Positions 42,437 through 53,804 of a stretch of 64,000 nucleotides of DNA are shown piece by piece. The position numbers and the translations under genes are program-made. Within the stretch, counting starts at the first letter, position 1. Each line of letters opens with the position of its first letter. The notes under the pieces were generated by a model, which did not search any database, was not told the origin of the DNA, and was given only the letters and a program-made list of their open reading frames with translations. The DNA lies in contig NC_037673.1 in NCBI RefSeq assembly GCF_003255815.1, positions 155,898,937-155,962,936 on the forward strand. The letters run 5' to 3'. The DNA is from Theropithecus gelada (Eukaryota > Chordata > Mammalia > Primates > Cercopithecidae).

Positions 42437-44381
42437 TTTTTTTTCAAGATGGTGGATAGGAGGTAGTGTTAGTGTCCTTCTCCCACTTGAAAGGACAGAA
42501 TAGTGGGTGGAGATTCACACTGTTAATTTTTTTCCCATGAATTACCACAGGAACTTGTCAGGAAAACCGAAAGAATTCACAGAGCCTTTGCCAGAAGCAG
42601 CAGGCTATAGCCTACTCCATGAGATAGGTGAAAAATTATAAGTTCCCAGAGTGTGAAGGGGGGAACCTGCATCCAAACACACATCCCTACTGGGGAATCT
42701 GAAAACCCAGATCATGGGAGAAGGACTTAACCCTAGTGAGAGCTGGAACGAATTTAGGGAGAAACGTGAAATATTAAAGTAGAAGCAGCAGTGGGAAGTG
42801 CCTTGTAGGCATTCACAATCTGCAGCATGAGCCCAGGGAAGCCATTCCTGATTATTTCCCACAGGCACCCTTGGGGAAGTTAGCCAACGAACCCAGGGAG
42901 GCGTCACAGGGTGAAAGAAGCTCCCAATTGAATTTTGTGATATAATTTTGAGTGGGGACAAACTCTCTTGAACAGAATCCAGGAGTGAGCAGGAAATGTG
43001 CTGCAGACACAAACACAGAAGCTGAGTGCCTGCCTTGTGGGCAGATGGGGAGGGGAATGGCCTTAAAGCTGTTATTGTTGTCTCTGTGGGGAAGCTTATG
43101 GCTTGGGTCAGGTCTGAGTTTTATGTGGGAGGCAGAGGCTGCAGTGAGCTAAGATCACGCCATTGCACTCCAGCGAGACAGAGTGAGACTCCGTCTCAAA
43201 AAAAAAAAAAAAAAAAAATTGGATCAAAGAGTTAAATCTAAGGCATGAAACCATAAAAATTCTAGAAGATAACATCAGAAAAACCGTTCTGGATATTGGC
43301 TTAGGCTAAGAATTCATGACTAAGACCCCACAAGCAAATGCAATGAAAACAGAAATAAATAAATGGGTCCTAATTAAACTGAGAAGCTTCTGCACGGCAA
43401 AAGAAATAATCAACAGAGTAAACAGACCACCCACAGCATGAAAGAAAATTTTCCTTTGCATCTGGTAAAGGACTAATATTCAGAATCTACAAGGAATTCA
43501 AACAAATTAGCAAGAAAAAAACAAACAATTGCATCAAAAAGTGGGCAAGGGACATGAATAGACAATTCTCAAAAGAAGATACACAAATCGCCACCAAACA
43601 TATGAAAAAATGCTCAACTTCACTAATTATCATGGAACTGCAAATTAAAACCACAATGAGATACCACCTTACTCCTGCAAGAATGGCCATAATTAAAAAG
43701 TCAAAAAATAATAGATGTTGGGGTGGACATGGTGAAAAGGGAACACCTTTACACTGCTGGTGGTAATGTAAACTAGTACAACCACTATGGAAAACAGTAT
43801 GGAGATTCCTTAAAAAACTAAAAGTAGAACTACCATTTGATCCAGATATCCTACTACTAGGTATCTACCTAAAGGAAAATTAGTCGTTGTATGAAAAAGA
43901 CACATGCACATGCATGTTTATAGCAGCACAATTTGCAATTGCAAGGATATAAAACCAACCTATGTGCCCATCAACCAATGAGTGGATAAAGAACATGTGG
44001 TACATATGTACCATGGAATATTATTCAGTCATAAAAAGGAATGAAATAATGTCTTTTGCAGCAATGTGATTGGAACTGGAAGCCATTATTCTAAATAAGG
44101 TATCTTGGGAATGGAAAATCAAATATTATATGTTCTCACTTATCAGTGGGAGCTAAGCTATAAGGATGCAAAGGCATAAGAATGATATAATGGACTTTGG
44201 GGATTCATGGGGTAAGATTAGGAGAGGGGTGTGGGATAAAAGACTACATATTGGGTACAGTGTACACTGCTTGCATGATGGATGCACCAGAATCTCGTAA
44301 ATCATCGCTAAAGAACTTATTTATGTAAGCAAAACCACCTGTACCCCCAGAACTATTGAAATAAACAACAATGACAACAAA
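42437..44381 (+). mobile_element. Sense L1 nested in antisense L1, ORFs deleted
   Basis: The 5'UTR-like start TTCAAGATGGTGGATAGGAGG at about 42444 runs to about 43120, including CAAACTCTCTTGAACAGAATCCAGGAG. A truncated Alu follows (43123-43218). Then comes the last part of ORF2 (43219 on, with an open frame MNRQFSKEDTQIATKHMKKCS from 43554) and a 3'UTR ending CCCCCAGAACTATTGAAATAAAC. ORF1 and most of ORF2 are missing. CATTCTG (42430-42436) and GATTCTG (44382-44388 region) flank it, and the host L1 reads across the gap. This confirms one insertion. Confidence 0.8.
43123..43218 (+). mobile_element. Alu right-arm fragment at the L1 deletion junction
   Basis: GGGAGGCAGAGGCTGCAGTGAGC to GACTCCGTCTC plus an A tail of about 20, in sense. 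Only the last third of an Alu is present. Confidence 0.9.
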
Positions 44382-44577
44382 TGATTCTGCCAATCTGTAT
44401 CTTCTAAGTAGACTATTATTTAATCCATTTATACTCAAGGTTAATCTTGATATGGGAAGTATTTTCTGTTATATTGTTAATTATTTTCAAGTTGTTTTAT
44501 AAATTCTTCTATTTCTGTTTTTGTCTTTGTGATTTGATGAAATTCTATTGTGTTGCCGTTTGAATCCTTCTTCTTCT

Positions 44578-44893
44578 TCTTTTTTTTTTTTTTTTTTTTT
44601 TTTGAGATGAAGTCTCGCTCTGTCACCCAGGCTGGAGTACAGTGGCGTGATCTTGGCTCACTACAAACTCTGTCTCCTGGGTTCAAGCAATTCTCCTGTC
44701 TCAGCCTCCCATGTACCTGGGATTACAGATGTGCATCACCATGCCTAGCTAATTTGTGTGTGTGTGTGTTTTTAGTAGAGACGGGGTATTGCCATGTTGA
44801 CCAGGCTTATCTCAAACTCCTGACCTTAAGTGATCTGCCCCACTCAGCCTCCCAAAGTGCTGGGACTACAAGTGTGAACCACCATGGCTGGCC
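44578..44893 (-). mobile_element. Alu, antisense (first of a tandem pair)
   Basis: A T run, GAGATGAAGTCTCGCTCTGTCACCC, and an end at CCACCATGGCTGGCC. A GT array (TTTGTGTGTGTGTGTGTTTT) replaces part of the middle A-rich linker. Confidence 0.95.
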
Positions 44894-45176
44894 TTTTGTT
44901 TTGTTTTGTTTTGAGATAGGGTCTCATGCTGTCACCCAGGCTGGAGTGCAGTGGTATGATCATGGCTCACTGTAGCCTCAACCTCCCAGGCTCAAGCCAT
45001 CCTTCCACCTCAGTCTCCCAAATACCTGGGACTACAGGTGTGCGTCGCTATGCCAGGCTAATTTTTTATATTTGTCACATTGCCTGAGCTGGTCTGAAAC
45101 CCCTGAGCTCAAGCAATTCACCCACCTTGGCCTCCCCAAGTGCTGAAATTACATGAGTGCACCACTGTGCCTGGCC
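44894..45176 (-). mobile_element. Alu, antisense (second of a tandem pair)
   Basis: A (TTTTG)n-type tail directly abuts the head of the previous Alu. The body is GAGATAGGGTCTCATGCTGTCACCC to CCACTGTGCCTGGCC. It is older and more diverged than its neighbour. Confidence 0.95.
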
Positions 45177-47624
45177 TAATTCCTTTCTCTTCCTCCTTTG
45201 TGTGATTGTTTTATAAGATCTATGAGTTTTATATTTCTATATGTTTTCATGATGGTGAATATTGACCTTTCGTTTTTATGCTTAAGACCCCTTTCAGCAT
45301 TTTATATGGGACTGGTCTAGTGGTCACAAATTTCCTTAGCATTTGCTTGTCTGTGAAAGACTTTATTTTTCCTTAATTTATGAAGCTTATTCTGGCAGGA
45401 TGTAACATTCTTGACTAATAGATATTTTTATTTTTTTCCCCAGCACTTTGAAAATACCATCTCATTCTCTTCTAGCCTGTAAAGATTTTACTGAAAAGTC
45501 TGTTGTTAGTCTGATGTGATTCCCTTTTATAGGTAATTAGCCACTTTTCTCTCACTAATTTTAAAATTCTTTCTTTCACTTTCACTTTAGATATTCTGAA
45601 TATAATATGCTGAGGTAAAGTCCTTTTTTAAAGGGGATTTGCCTGGGGATTGTTGAGTCTTCTGTATCTGGATATGTGACTCTCTTGCTCAACTTGGGAA
45701 GTTCTCATCAATTACTTCCTTAAATAGGTTTTCTAAACTTTTTTTTTTTTTAATCTCTCTTCTCCCTTTGGAATACTGATAATTCATAACTTTGGGTCAT
45801 TTTAGTAGCCCCACTCTCTCAAAGGCTTTGCTCATTCTCTTTTATTCTTTTTCCTTACTTTTGCCTGACTGGATTATTTCAAAAGTCATGTCTTTAAGTT
45901 CTAAAAGTCTTTCTTCTGCTTGATTTATTGTATTGTCAGAGCTTTCTAATGTATTTCGTATTTCTCTTAATAAATTTTTTATTTTCAGAATTTTAAAAAT
46001 ATTATATCTATCTCCTTGGTAAATTTCTCATTCATATGCTCAATTGATTTTCTCTTGCATCTCATAGATTTCTTTAAAATTAATATTTTAATATTTCTCA
46101 GATTTCTCTTGCATCTCATAGAACTTTAAAATTAATATTTTGAATAATTTATCTGGCTTTTCAAGGAATCCTTTTTGATTGGGATCTATGACTGTACAAT
46201 TGTTGTGATCTTTACTTTTTCATGTTTCCTGTGTCTTTCCACTAATATCTGAACATCTGTTGTAGTAGTTGCCTGTTTCAATTTTTTGAAATTGCTTTTG
46301 CAGGGGAGGATTTTTTTTTCTTTTTTTTTTTTTTTTTTGCAGATGTATATATGTTGTTGGTTGAGTAGGATACTTTGGCTTTGATTTTAGATGCCTGTGG
46401 TGGTTTGATCTTTGTTTGACTTCTTGGCAGGAAAAAGGGTCAATAGTACCTGTGATTTTCTTGGTATCTTAGAGTAGTTATTAGTTGAGGTTGTGGTAAT
46501 GTTTTGCTGGGCACCTGGACACCAACTGAGTCAGTCTTTGGGCTCCAGCGGTGGCAGCTGTTGCCTGAGTGTGCTTGTTTTTAAACCCCAGAGCAGCTTA
46601 CCTTGGCTCTTGTGTTCGTGGGCCCTGGAGGGTTGATTCTTTGGCTTGCAGGTGGCTTATTTAGAAGTTAGTAGTGGGACCAGTGGGCTGGGTGTGTAAG
46701 TAGGTTCTCAGACCCCTGGGCAGCTTGTGTGGTGTGCTTTATGGCAGTAGCAGTGGTGGAGCAACCAACCCACTTAGACCCAGTTAGTCTATGTTGGTGT
46801 TGTTGGTGGCTGCCATGGATTGGTTGGGATAGTTCTCAGTCCCACAGCTGCCTGTAGCAGGGTAGTGGGTATTATCCTAAGTATGCTTAGGAGAGCTTGG
46901 TCCATCTTGTCTCTCTTCTGGCAGGGTGGCAGTGGCAGCTGTGTCACCTTCAACTTGGCCTGAGGGCAGGCACAACCTAGCATTAAACTCTCAAATTGAT
47001 GCCTTGGCCTTGAGAGTAGAGAGGGTGGGGCCCCTCCCAGGCAAGCAGCGTGAACAACAAGCTGTGGGGGATGCAGTCTGTTCACATCTCAATCTCAACA
47101 TCAGGCTTCACGGAGTGGTAGGCATTTTCCCATGGGATGCATGGGAGTGCCTGATCTCGCCTCTCCCTCCTTGAAGAAGTGCAGCATCAGCAGCCATGTC
47201 TGTAGATCTGTGGTATCTAGCTTCTCCAAATGGTGTCCAGCTGAAGCTGCTCTAGGCTTAGTTGTCTGTGGAATTCTGTGTGTGTTCCCTTCCTGGTGCA
47301 ATGCCTCTGTGCAATCTCTAGGCAGCTGTCTATGTCAGGCCTGAGGCCCTGATGGGTTGGAGGGTTCTCCCATAGCCGAGATTGTAATAGCCTGTTTTGG
47401 AGTGTGAAACCGTGGGGGTTACTCTTACTGTTTCCCCACATCCAGGAGCCTCTCTCAGCTCTCAGCTCTCAGCTAGTCCCTTGCTTGGCAAGCTGCCTTG
47501 AACCCTCTCCTCACTCACTTCTGGTGATTCCCATCACTTCTCTGGTGAATCCTAGTATTCTCTCCTAGATGATCTGTTTGAAATGTGAGTATCTACTTTA
47601 CTATCCTGGTTCCACTCTATGGAC

Positions 47625-48835
47625 AAAGACCTATGTCTAGTCAGTGGTCTTGATCACACTACTCTCATTGTTGTTTCAGTTTGCATTTCCCTGATGATAT
47701 ATGATGTGAAGCATTTTTTCATATGCTTATTTGCCATCTGTATGTTTTCTTATTTGCCATCTGTATATCTTGTGTCTGTTGAGGGCTTCAGCCCATTTTG
47801 TAGTTGGGTTGTTTCCTTATGTTTTCTGAGTTTGAAGGGTTATTTTAATATTTTACATAACAGTCCTTTATCAAATATGACCTTTGCAGATATATTTTCC
47901 CAGTTTGTGGATTGTCTTTTAATTCTCTTGACAGTGCTTTTGCAGAACAGAAAAGTTTAATTTTAATAAAGTCTATCTTATTAATTCTTCATTTCATGGA
48001 TTGTATCTTTGGTGTTATATCTAAAAAGTCATCACCAAACTTTAAATCATCTAGATTTTATTATATGTTATGATCTAGGAGTTTTGTAGGTTCACATTTT
48101 ATATTTAGGTCTGTGAATTAGTTTTTGTGAAAACTGTAAGGTCTGTGTCTAGTTGATATTCAGTTTTCTAATATCATTTGTTGAAAAGACATTCTTCACC
48201 TTTGCTCCTTTGTCAAACATTAGTTGATCTATATTTATGTGACTCTATTTCTTGCTTCCTAGTCTATTTCATTGATTATTCTTTCACCAATACCACACTG
48301 TCTTCATTACTGTAGCTTTATATTAAGTTATAAAGTTGGGTAGTGTCAGTCCTCCAACTTCGTTCTTCTCATTCAATGTGTTGGATATTCTGGGTCTTTT
48401 GCCTCTCCGTGTAAACCTTAGAATCCAATTGTCAATATCCACAAAGTAACTTGCTGTAATTTCGATTGGGGTTATACTGAATCTATAGATCAAGTTGGGA
48501 AGAACTCACATCTTGACAATAGTGAGTATTCCCATTCATGAACACAGAATATCTCTCCACTTATTTAGTTTGTTTTTTATTTATTTCATCAGAGTTTTGA
48601 GGTTTTCCTCATCTAGATCTTGTACAAATACTTATACCTAAGTATTTCATTTATTGGATGATAGTGTAAATAATGTATTATGGTTTTAATTTCAAATTCT
48701 ACTTGTTCATTGGTGGTATATAAGAAAGCAATAGACTTTTATACAAGATTAACCTTGTATCCTGAAACTTTGCTGTAACTGGTCATCCTGAGTTTTGTTC
48801 TTTTGCCTACTTTATTTCTTGACAAGAGGATTTTT
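47625..48835 (-). mobile_element. L1M ORF2 fragment, antisense
   Basis: TTGTTTCAGTTTGCATTTCCCTGATGATATATGATG, ATGCTTATTTGCCATCTGTAT, CCTTTATCAAATATGACC and GAATCTATAGATCAAGTTGGGAAG are reversed ORF2 C-terminal sequence of an old L1. It lies head to tail with the L1 at 40851-47620 but is a separate, older copy. The ATTTGCCATCTGTAT phrase is locally duplicated at about 47730-47768. Confidence 0.85.
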
Positions 48836-49378
48836 TTTTTCTCACTGCTTTGCGTGTCTTGTTCTTTTTAATGGAATGCTGAACATTATGGGTAAAATAA
48901 CATTAGAGACTAAGTTAAATAGTAACTAATGTCCAGAATGGGCATATCTCTTTTTCTGTCAAACCTTTAGTATGGGGAGTTGAGTCAATTGACTCAGTTG
49001 TTGAGCTGAGTTTCTTTTACTGTTGTTGCTATTATTACCTTTAGTGCACTACAAATGTTTAGTATGAATTCTGAAGTCCTGTAGAGTTTTTCTCATGTCT
49101 TTTGCCCCATCCTCAACTTTCACCATGCCCTTTTCCCTCTTTTGCCCTCTTCCAATGAAAGATTGTCACTGCTTATTACTCAGTGCAAAGCTTATGGTAC
49201 TCAGCGCAAGGCTTATGGTAGACATTTTTTGAATCTCTTGCTCCAACTTCATTCTTAGGCAGACCTTGTGCACCTAAGCCTCAGGAGTTGGGCTTTCTCA
49301 GTATTCCTCCTCCTTCTAGTTGCAGGCAGTCTCTGGTACCTACTCAGTTCAGGATTGAGTGCAGTGCATTTCCTGACT
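48836..49378. other. Probable old L1-like stretch containing a palindrome
   Basis: GTTCTTTTTAATGGAATGCTGAACATTATGGG and CAGGAGTTGGGCTTTCTCAGTATTCC suggest antisense old L1 sequence, but I am not sure. A 16-bp perfect palindrome lies at 48981-48996. Confidence 0.4.
48981..48996. promoter_or_regulatory. Perfect palindrome TGAGTCAATTGACTCA
   Basis: The 16-bp sequence equals its own reverse complement. It contains two head-to-head TGAGTCA/TGACTCA heptamers, the AP-1 consensus. Whether it is bound or active cannot be told from sequence. Confidence 0.6.
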
Positions 49379-49771
49379 GTTATAGGCTGTGTCACTCTCC
49401 ACTCCCCTAATTCACATGTTGAGGTCTCAACCCCGGTATCTCAGAATATAGCTGTGTTTGGCTATATTGTCTTTAAAGAGGTGGGTAAGTTAAAATGAGG
49501 CCATTAATGTTTGGGCCCTAATTCAATATGACTAGTATCCTTATAAGAAGAGATTGGGACACAGACATGCACAGAGAGACAACCATTTGAAGTCACAGCA
49601 GGAGGGCAGCCATTTGTGAACTAAAGAGGGAGGTTTCAGAGGAAAGCAACCCTACTAGGACCTTGGTCTTGGACTTCCAGCATTCAGGACTGTGAGAAAA
49701 TAAATTCCAGTTGTTTATGCCACCCAGTCTGTGGTATTTTGTAATGGCAACCCAGAAAACTAATATAATAA
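49379..49771 (+). mobile_element. MLT1-type MaLR LTR, sense
   Basis: TTCACATGTTGAGGTCTCAACCCC, TGTCTTTAAAGAGGTGGGTAAG, CCTTATAAGAAGAGATTGGGACAC and GAAAATAAATTCCAGTTGTTTATGCC in order make an MLT1-class LTR with its polyadenylation signal. Solo, about 390 bp. Confidence 0.8.
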
Positions 49772-50415
49772 CTTTTTCTCCTGTGGCAGATTAACTCTAC
49801 CTTGTATCAGCAGGGGATATTGGGTATGAGTGAATTTCCAGTCTCTCCCCTGGCAGCTTTTGCTTTGTGTCAAAACAGAGGCACGAGTAAGTTTCTTCTT
49901 ACCCTTCCCCTGCCAGTAGGCAGCTTTTGTTCCATATCAGAGAAGACTCTGGGGTGTGAGTGGGTTTCATGCTTATCCTCTAGGCTAATTATTACCTTGT
50001 ACTCATAGAGTACCCAGAAATGAATGAGTTTCTCTGGATACTCCTGCTATTTTCTCAAACCTTGGCAGGCTCAGAACTCCCACACTACTAAGGAGTGTCT
50101 CTCAGGTCTTCTACCTGTCCCCAGTGTTTCTCATGAGTACCCAGTAGAGGCTCATGGAGAAGAACTATGAAGTGGGTGTGGCCTTCTTTCATGTCTGTGT
50201 CTCCTAGGGATTCAACACTTCATGCCAGCAGACATTTAACCTTTAAGAATTCATGAATGTTTCAGTTATTTGCTTTTTACCTGCCTTTATAGCTTCCACC
50301 TCTTTTTCTCATGCTCTGCCACAATTAAAATTATTCATTAGTCCCTCAGTTCAACTAGTTGTCTAATGACCTCATCACTCTGATAAGACTTTTTAAAAAA
50401 TCACTTTTTAGATTA
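49772..50415. other. Non-coding stretch, nothing recognised
   Basis: No gene and no recognisable repeat are seen in these 640 bases. Confidence 0.4.
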
Positions 50416-51205
50416 CAGTTAACTCTTGAACAGTGTGGGTTTGAACTGCATGGGGGCACTTAGACTTGGATTTTCTTCTGCCTCCATTACCCCTGAGACA
50501 AGCAAGACCAATGCCTCCTCTTCCTCCTTCTCAGCCTACTCGTATCGGTCCATTTTCATACTGCTACAAAGAAATACCCAAGACTGGATGATTTATAAAG
50601 AAAAAGAGGTTTAATGGACTGACATTTCCACATGACTGGAGAGAGCTCGCCATCATGGTGGAAGGTGAAGGAGGAGCAAAGGCATGTCTTACATGGAGGC
50701 AGGCAAGAGAGCATGTGTAGGGGAACTGCCCTTTATAAAACCATCAGATCTTGTGAGACTTATTCACTATCACGAGAACAGCATGGGAAAAACCCACCCC
50801 CATGATTCAATTACCTCCTATCAGGTCACTCCCACAACATATGGGGATTATGGGAATTACAATTCAAGATGAGATTTGAGTGGGGACACAGCCAAACCAT
50901 ATCACTACTCAATATGAAGATGGTGAAGATAAAGACCTTTACAATGATCCACTTCCACTTAATAAATAGTAAATATATTTCTCTTATTTATGATTTTCTT
51001 AATAACATTTTCTTTTCTGTAGCTACTTTATTGTAAGAATACAGTATATAATACATATAACACAGAAAATATCTGTTAATTGGCATAGGGCTTCCAGTCA
51101 ATAGACTGCTGTTAGTAGTTAAGTTCTAACAGCAGTGATACATAAATTTTCTACTGCACGGTAAGGTCAACATTCCTAACCCCCTCACCTTTCATGGGTG
51201 AACTG
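50416..51205. mobile_element. Tigger/pogo-type DNA element, split by a THE1 LTR
   Basis: CAGTTAACTCTTGAACAG at the left and the reverse complement CAGTTCACCCATGAAAGG at the right are matching terminal repeats. TA flanks both ends (50414-50415, 51206-51207), as expected for a mariner/pogo target. CTTATTTATGATTTTCTTAATAACATTTTC and ACAGTATATAATACATATAAC lie inside. Without the LTR it is about 420 bp, non-autonomous, with no transposase. Confidence 0.85.
50541..50904 (-). mobile_element. THE1 LTR, antisense, inside the Tigger
   Basis: The LTR reads CGTATCGGTCCATTTTCATACTGC to GGGGACACAGCCAAACCATATCA, 364 bp. An exact 5-bp target duplication CTACT is present (50536-50540, 50905-50909). The 62-codon sense frame across it is not a gene. 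Confidence 0.95.
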
Positions 51206-51207
51206 TA

Positions 51208-51262
51208 TTTTTATATCTATATCTATATCTAATCTATATATCTTTATCTATATCTATATTTA
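51208..51262. repeat. Degenerate (TATATC)n tract
   Basis: About eight imperfect TATATC/TATC units with interruptions, just outside the right end of the Tigger. Confidence 0.9.
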
Positions 51263-51579
51263 GTTTGAGTGGCCTCAGCTTCCTTTTTTTTCTTTGTATA
51301 TTCTAAGTGGATGCTTGAAGTCATTTCATTTATTGACATTGTTAGAATCAAAATGTGGTGATATGAAATCAGTCAGGGCCAAAGTTGTTGTACTCAGAGA
51401 CATAGTATAAATCATGCAAGCACTATATAAAGCACATTTCAAATGAATCAGGTATTTAAAACTTGCTATGGTATTCTCCCACCAAAACTTTTAGTGACTG
51501 TTTTAGTATTTAATGGGCTGGACATTTGAAGGCAATTATTGCTCAGTGAATTTAGTAGATAATCAAAGTCTAATTGGAT
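51263..51579. other. Non-coding stretch, nothing recognised
   Basis: No gene and no recognisable repeat are seen in these 317 bases. Confidence 0.4.
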
Positions 51580-51580
51580 A

Positions 51581-51867
51581 CTTTTTTTTTTTGAGACAGA
51601 GTATTGCTCGTCACCAGGCTGGAGTGCAGTGGCATGAGCTCGGCTCATTGCAAACTCTGCCTCCTGGGTTCAAGTGATTCTCCTACCTCAGCCTCCCAAG
51701 TAGCTGGGATTGCAGGCATGCGCCACACCCAGCTAATTTTTGTATTTTTAATAGACATGGGATTTCACCATATTGACCAGGATGGTCTCGATCTCTTGAC
51801 CTCATGATCCATCTACCTCAGCCTCCCAAAATGCCAGGATTATAGGCATGAGCCACTGCGCCTGGCC
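51581..51867 (-). mobile_element. Alu, antisense
   Basis: A T run, GAGACAGAGTATTGCTCGTCACC (a small deletion in GCTCTGTCACCC), through to CCACTGCGCCTGGCC. Confidence 0.95.
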
Positions 51868-52103
51868 ACTTTTATATTTTTAAATCCAATATTAAAGTAA
51901 ACTTTATCTGGAATTCTAACTGTAATTATCCTCCACTAATATGAGAACAAGCTCTTTAGGACTGGAAACCATGAAGTCAATTGAATTGAATGTATCACAG
52001 CCCTATGAGTTAAATCTTTCTTTGTGAAAAGATTCCACAAATGCCTCTAAAGTTACATCTATAAGCTTAATGATCTTATGTCTGTGTCTCCATGGATGAC
52101 AAG

Positions 52104-52527
52104 TGATATGGTTTGGATCTCTATCCCCACCCAAATCTCATGTTCAGCTGTAATCCGCCACGTCAGAGGCAGGGCCTGGTGGGAGGTGATTGGATCGTAG
52201 AGGTGGTGAATGATTTAGCACCTTAATGAATGGTTTAGCACCATCTCTTTGGTGCTGTTCTCATGACAGAGTTCTCATGCAATCTGGTTGTTTAAAAGCA
52301 GGTGGCACCTCCCTGCTCTCTCTCTTCCTCTTGCTCCTGCCATGTGAAGTGCCAGCTCTACTTTTGCCTTACACCATGATTGTAAGTCCCCTGAGGCCTC
52401 CCCCAAAGCTGATGCCACAGTGCTTCCTGTACAGCCTGCAGAACTGTAAGCCAATTAAACCCCTTTTCTTTACCAATTACCCAATCTCAGGTATTTCTTT
52501 GTAGCAATGTGAGAATGAACTAATATA
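52104..52527 (+). mobile_element. MST-type MaLR LTR, sense
   Basis: TGATATGGTTTGGATCTC to GAATGAACTAATATA, with AAGCCAATTAAACCCCTTTTC. Flanks ACAAG (52099-52103) and CCAAG (52528-52532) fit a 5-bp target duplication with one change. AATGATTTAGCACC and AATGGTTTAGCACC (about 52208 and 52227) are a short internal duplication. The 92-codon frame is LTR sequence. Confidence 0.92.
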
Positions 52528-52799
52528 CCAAGTAATATGGCAATACTAGTTAAATGTCCTAGGAATGATGAGAAAGCAGAAGTAGTAGTGATTCATAAGA
52601 TAGATACCAAGTGGAAGGGCCTGAAAGCCAAACTGAGAAGTTTGGACATGAACGGTTTTTATTGATTGACGGATTGATTGATTTCCTATTAAGGGAATAA
52701 CATGATACAGAGAAATGTGATATAAGGAAACGACTATTGAGATCTCAAATCCATGTAACCTGGATTTTAGTTCTGATTTTACTGATACAAAGCACAATG

Positions 52800-53020
52800 A
52801 GGTGAAAAGAGCTAACTTTAGGTCCAGAAAAGACTGAGTATAAATCTTTGGTTTTGTCAGCTAAGATTTTGTGACTTTGGGTTATATAAACCTTAAGAGC
52901 TGTAGCTTACTTATTAGCTAAATGGCATAATTGTACCTATCTTGCAGCACTCTGGAGAGAACATAAGATCACATATTTCCGTAATGCTTGGCATTCATCA
53001 TTAGAGCTCCATAAATAATT
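52800..53020 (+). mobile_element. MIR SINE, sense
   Basis: CTTTGGTTTTGTCAGCTAAGATTTTGTGACTTTGGG, TTGTACCTATCTTGCAGCACTC and GCTTGGCATTCATCATTAGAGCTCCATAAATAATTG give a degraded sense MIR. Confidence 0.6.
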
Positions 53021-53029
53021 GACATTGGG

Positions 53030-53150
53030 ATGATTCCAGTCATCCTCTCTGAGACTTTTTCCTTGTGTGTAAAATGGGATGGTAACACATTTCATTGAGC
53101 CATTGAGCAATTTAAATGACATGATGTATATGAAAAACTTTCTAGAATGC
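53030..53150 (+). mobile_element. MIR fragment, sense
   Basis: CATCCTCTCTGAGACTTTTTCC then GTAAAATGGGATGGTAACAC resembles MIR core. It may be a second copy next to the previous one. Confidence 0.5.
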
Positions 53151-53804
53151 GAAATGAAATGTTATTTTTTTCTTCTTACGAAAGTTGTTATTCAAGGGTT
53201 ATTGGCAGCCACCATTAATTAAGCACTTCATTATGCTGTTTTACTTACCTCATACTCACCTGATTATTGAAGCAGGGATTCCTGCTCTAGGATTACAGGG
53301 ATGGCCGACACGTGACACTCGACACTGAACAGATGAGATGACAGCAGCTTGTCAGTCACAGGTACTGCACTCACATCCAGGGAAGGAGGACACCACGTGA
53401 TAGGTAGCACTTATGCTGTGGAACAGAGTAAACTAGCAGGGATTGTATGTAGAAGGCAGGCTTTGTAGTATCACAAGGCTGTGGTGCGCCTTGGTTCCTG
53501 TGGGAGGATGTGATTGGCTCGTTTGAGTAATTTTGTGGACTGACACAGAATGCAAACCCGCTACTAAGAGATAAGCAGGCACTACAACTGGTCCCTTTGG
53601 AAAGGGTTCTTTGGCAGGGAGTCCTTATCTGCTATAGCAGGGTAGGGAGGGGAACTTGTGGTTATGCCATTTGAGGTCCTCCCAGCTTCTCCCAGATGTC
53701 AAGGCAACATATAATATTGGCTTTTAATTTTAGGTCTTGTGTCACACATATTCCAAGAAATTTGTAAGTCTTTAAAATCTTCATTAGCCCTCCAAGGTAG
53801 ATAC
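53151..53804. other. Non-coding stretch, nothing recognised
   Basis: No gene is seen. A weak reversed-MIR segment may occur at 53205-53260. Confidence 0.4.

Larger units (their letters stand above)
40851..47620 (-). mobile_element. Long antisense L1, ORF2 to 5'UTR, 3' end missing
   Basis: Reading upward the L1 goes from reverse-transcriptase coding through the endonuclease region to about 42436. An antisense frame at 40874-41074 contains ITLIPKPDKDTAKK. It resumes at 44382, passes ORF1-like sequence (about 45500-46300) and ends in a GC-richer 5'UTR-like part at about 46380-47560. ORF2's last third and the 3'UTR are absent. It is interrupted by a sense L1 at 42437-44381 and by two Alus at 44578-45176. 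The 135-, 98- and 74-codon antisense frames inside are L1 shadows or chance. Not functional. Confidence 0.8.

Noticed and set aside
42605..43012. 135-codon open frame (-)
   Set aside because: It lies antisense to an L1 5'UTR-like segment; no protein resemblance.
44550..44975. 141-codon open frame (+)
   Set aside because: It crosses two antisense Alus, including their T-rich tails.
47619..47960. 113-codon open frame (+)
   Set aside because: Antisense of old L1 ORF2; the reverse strand carries the real (dead) coding sequence.
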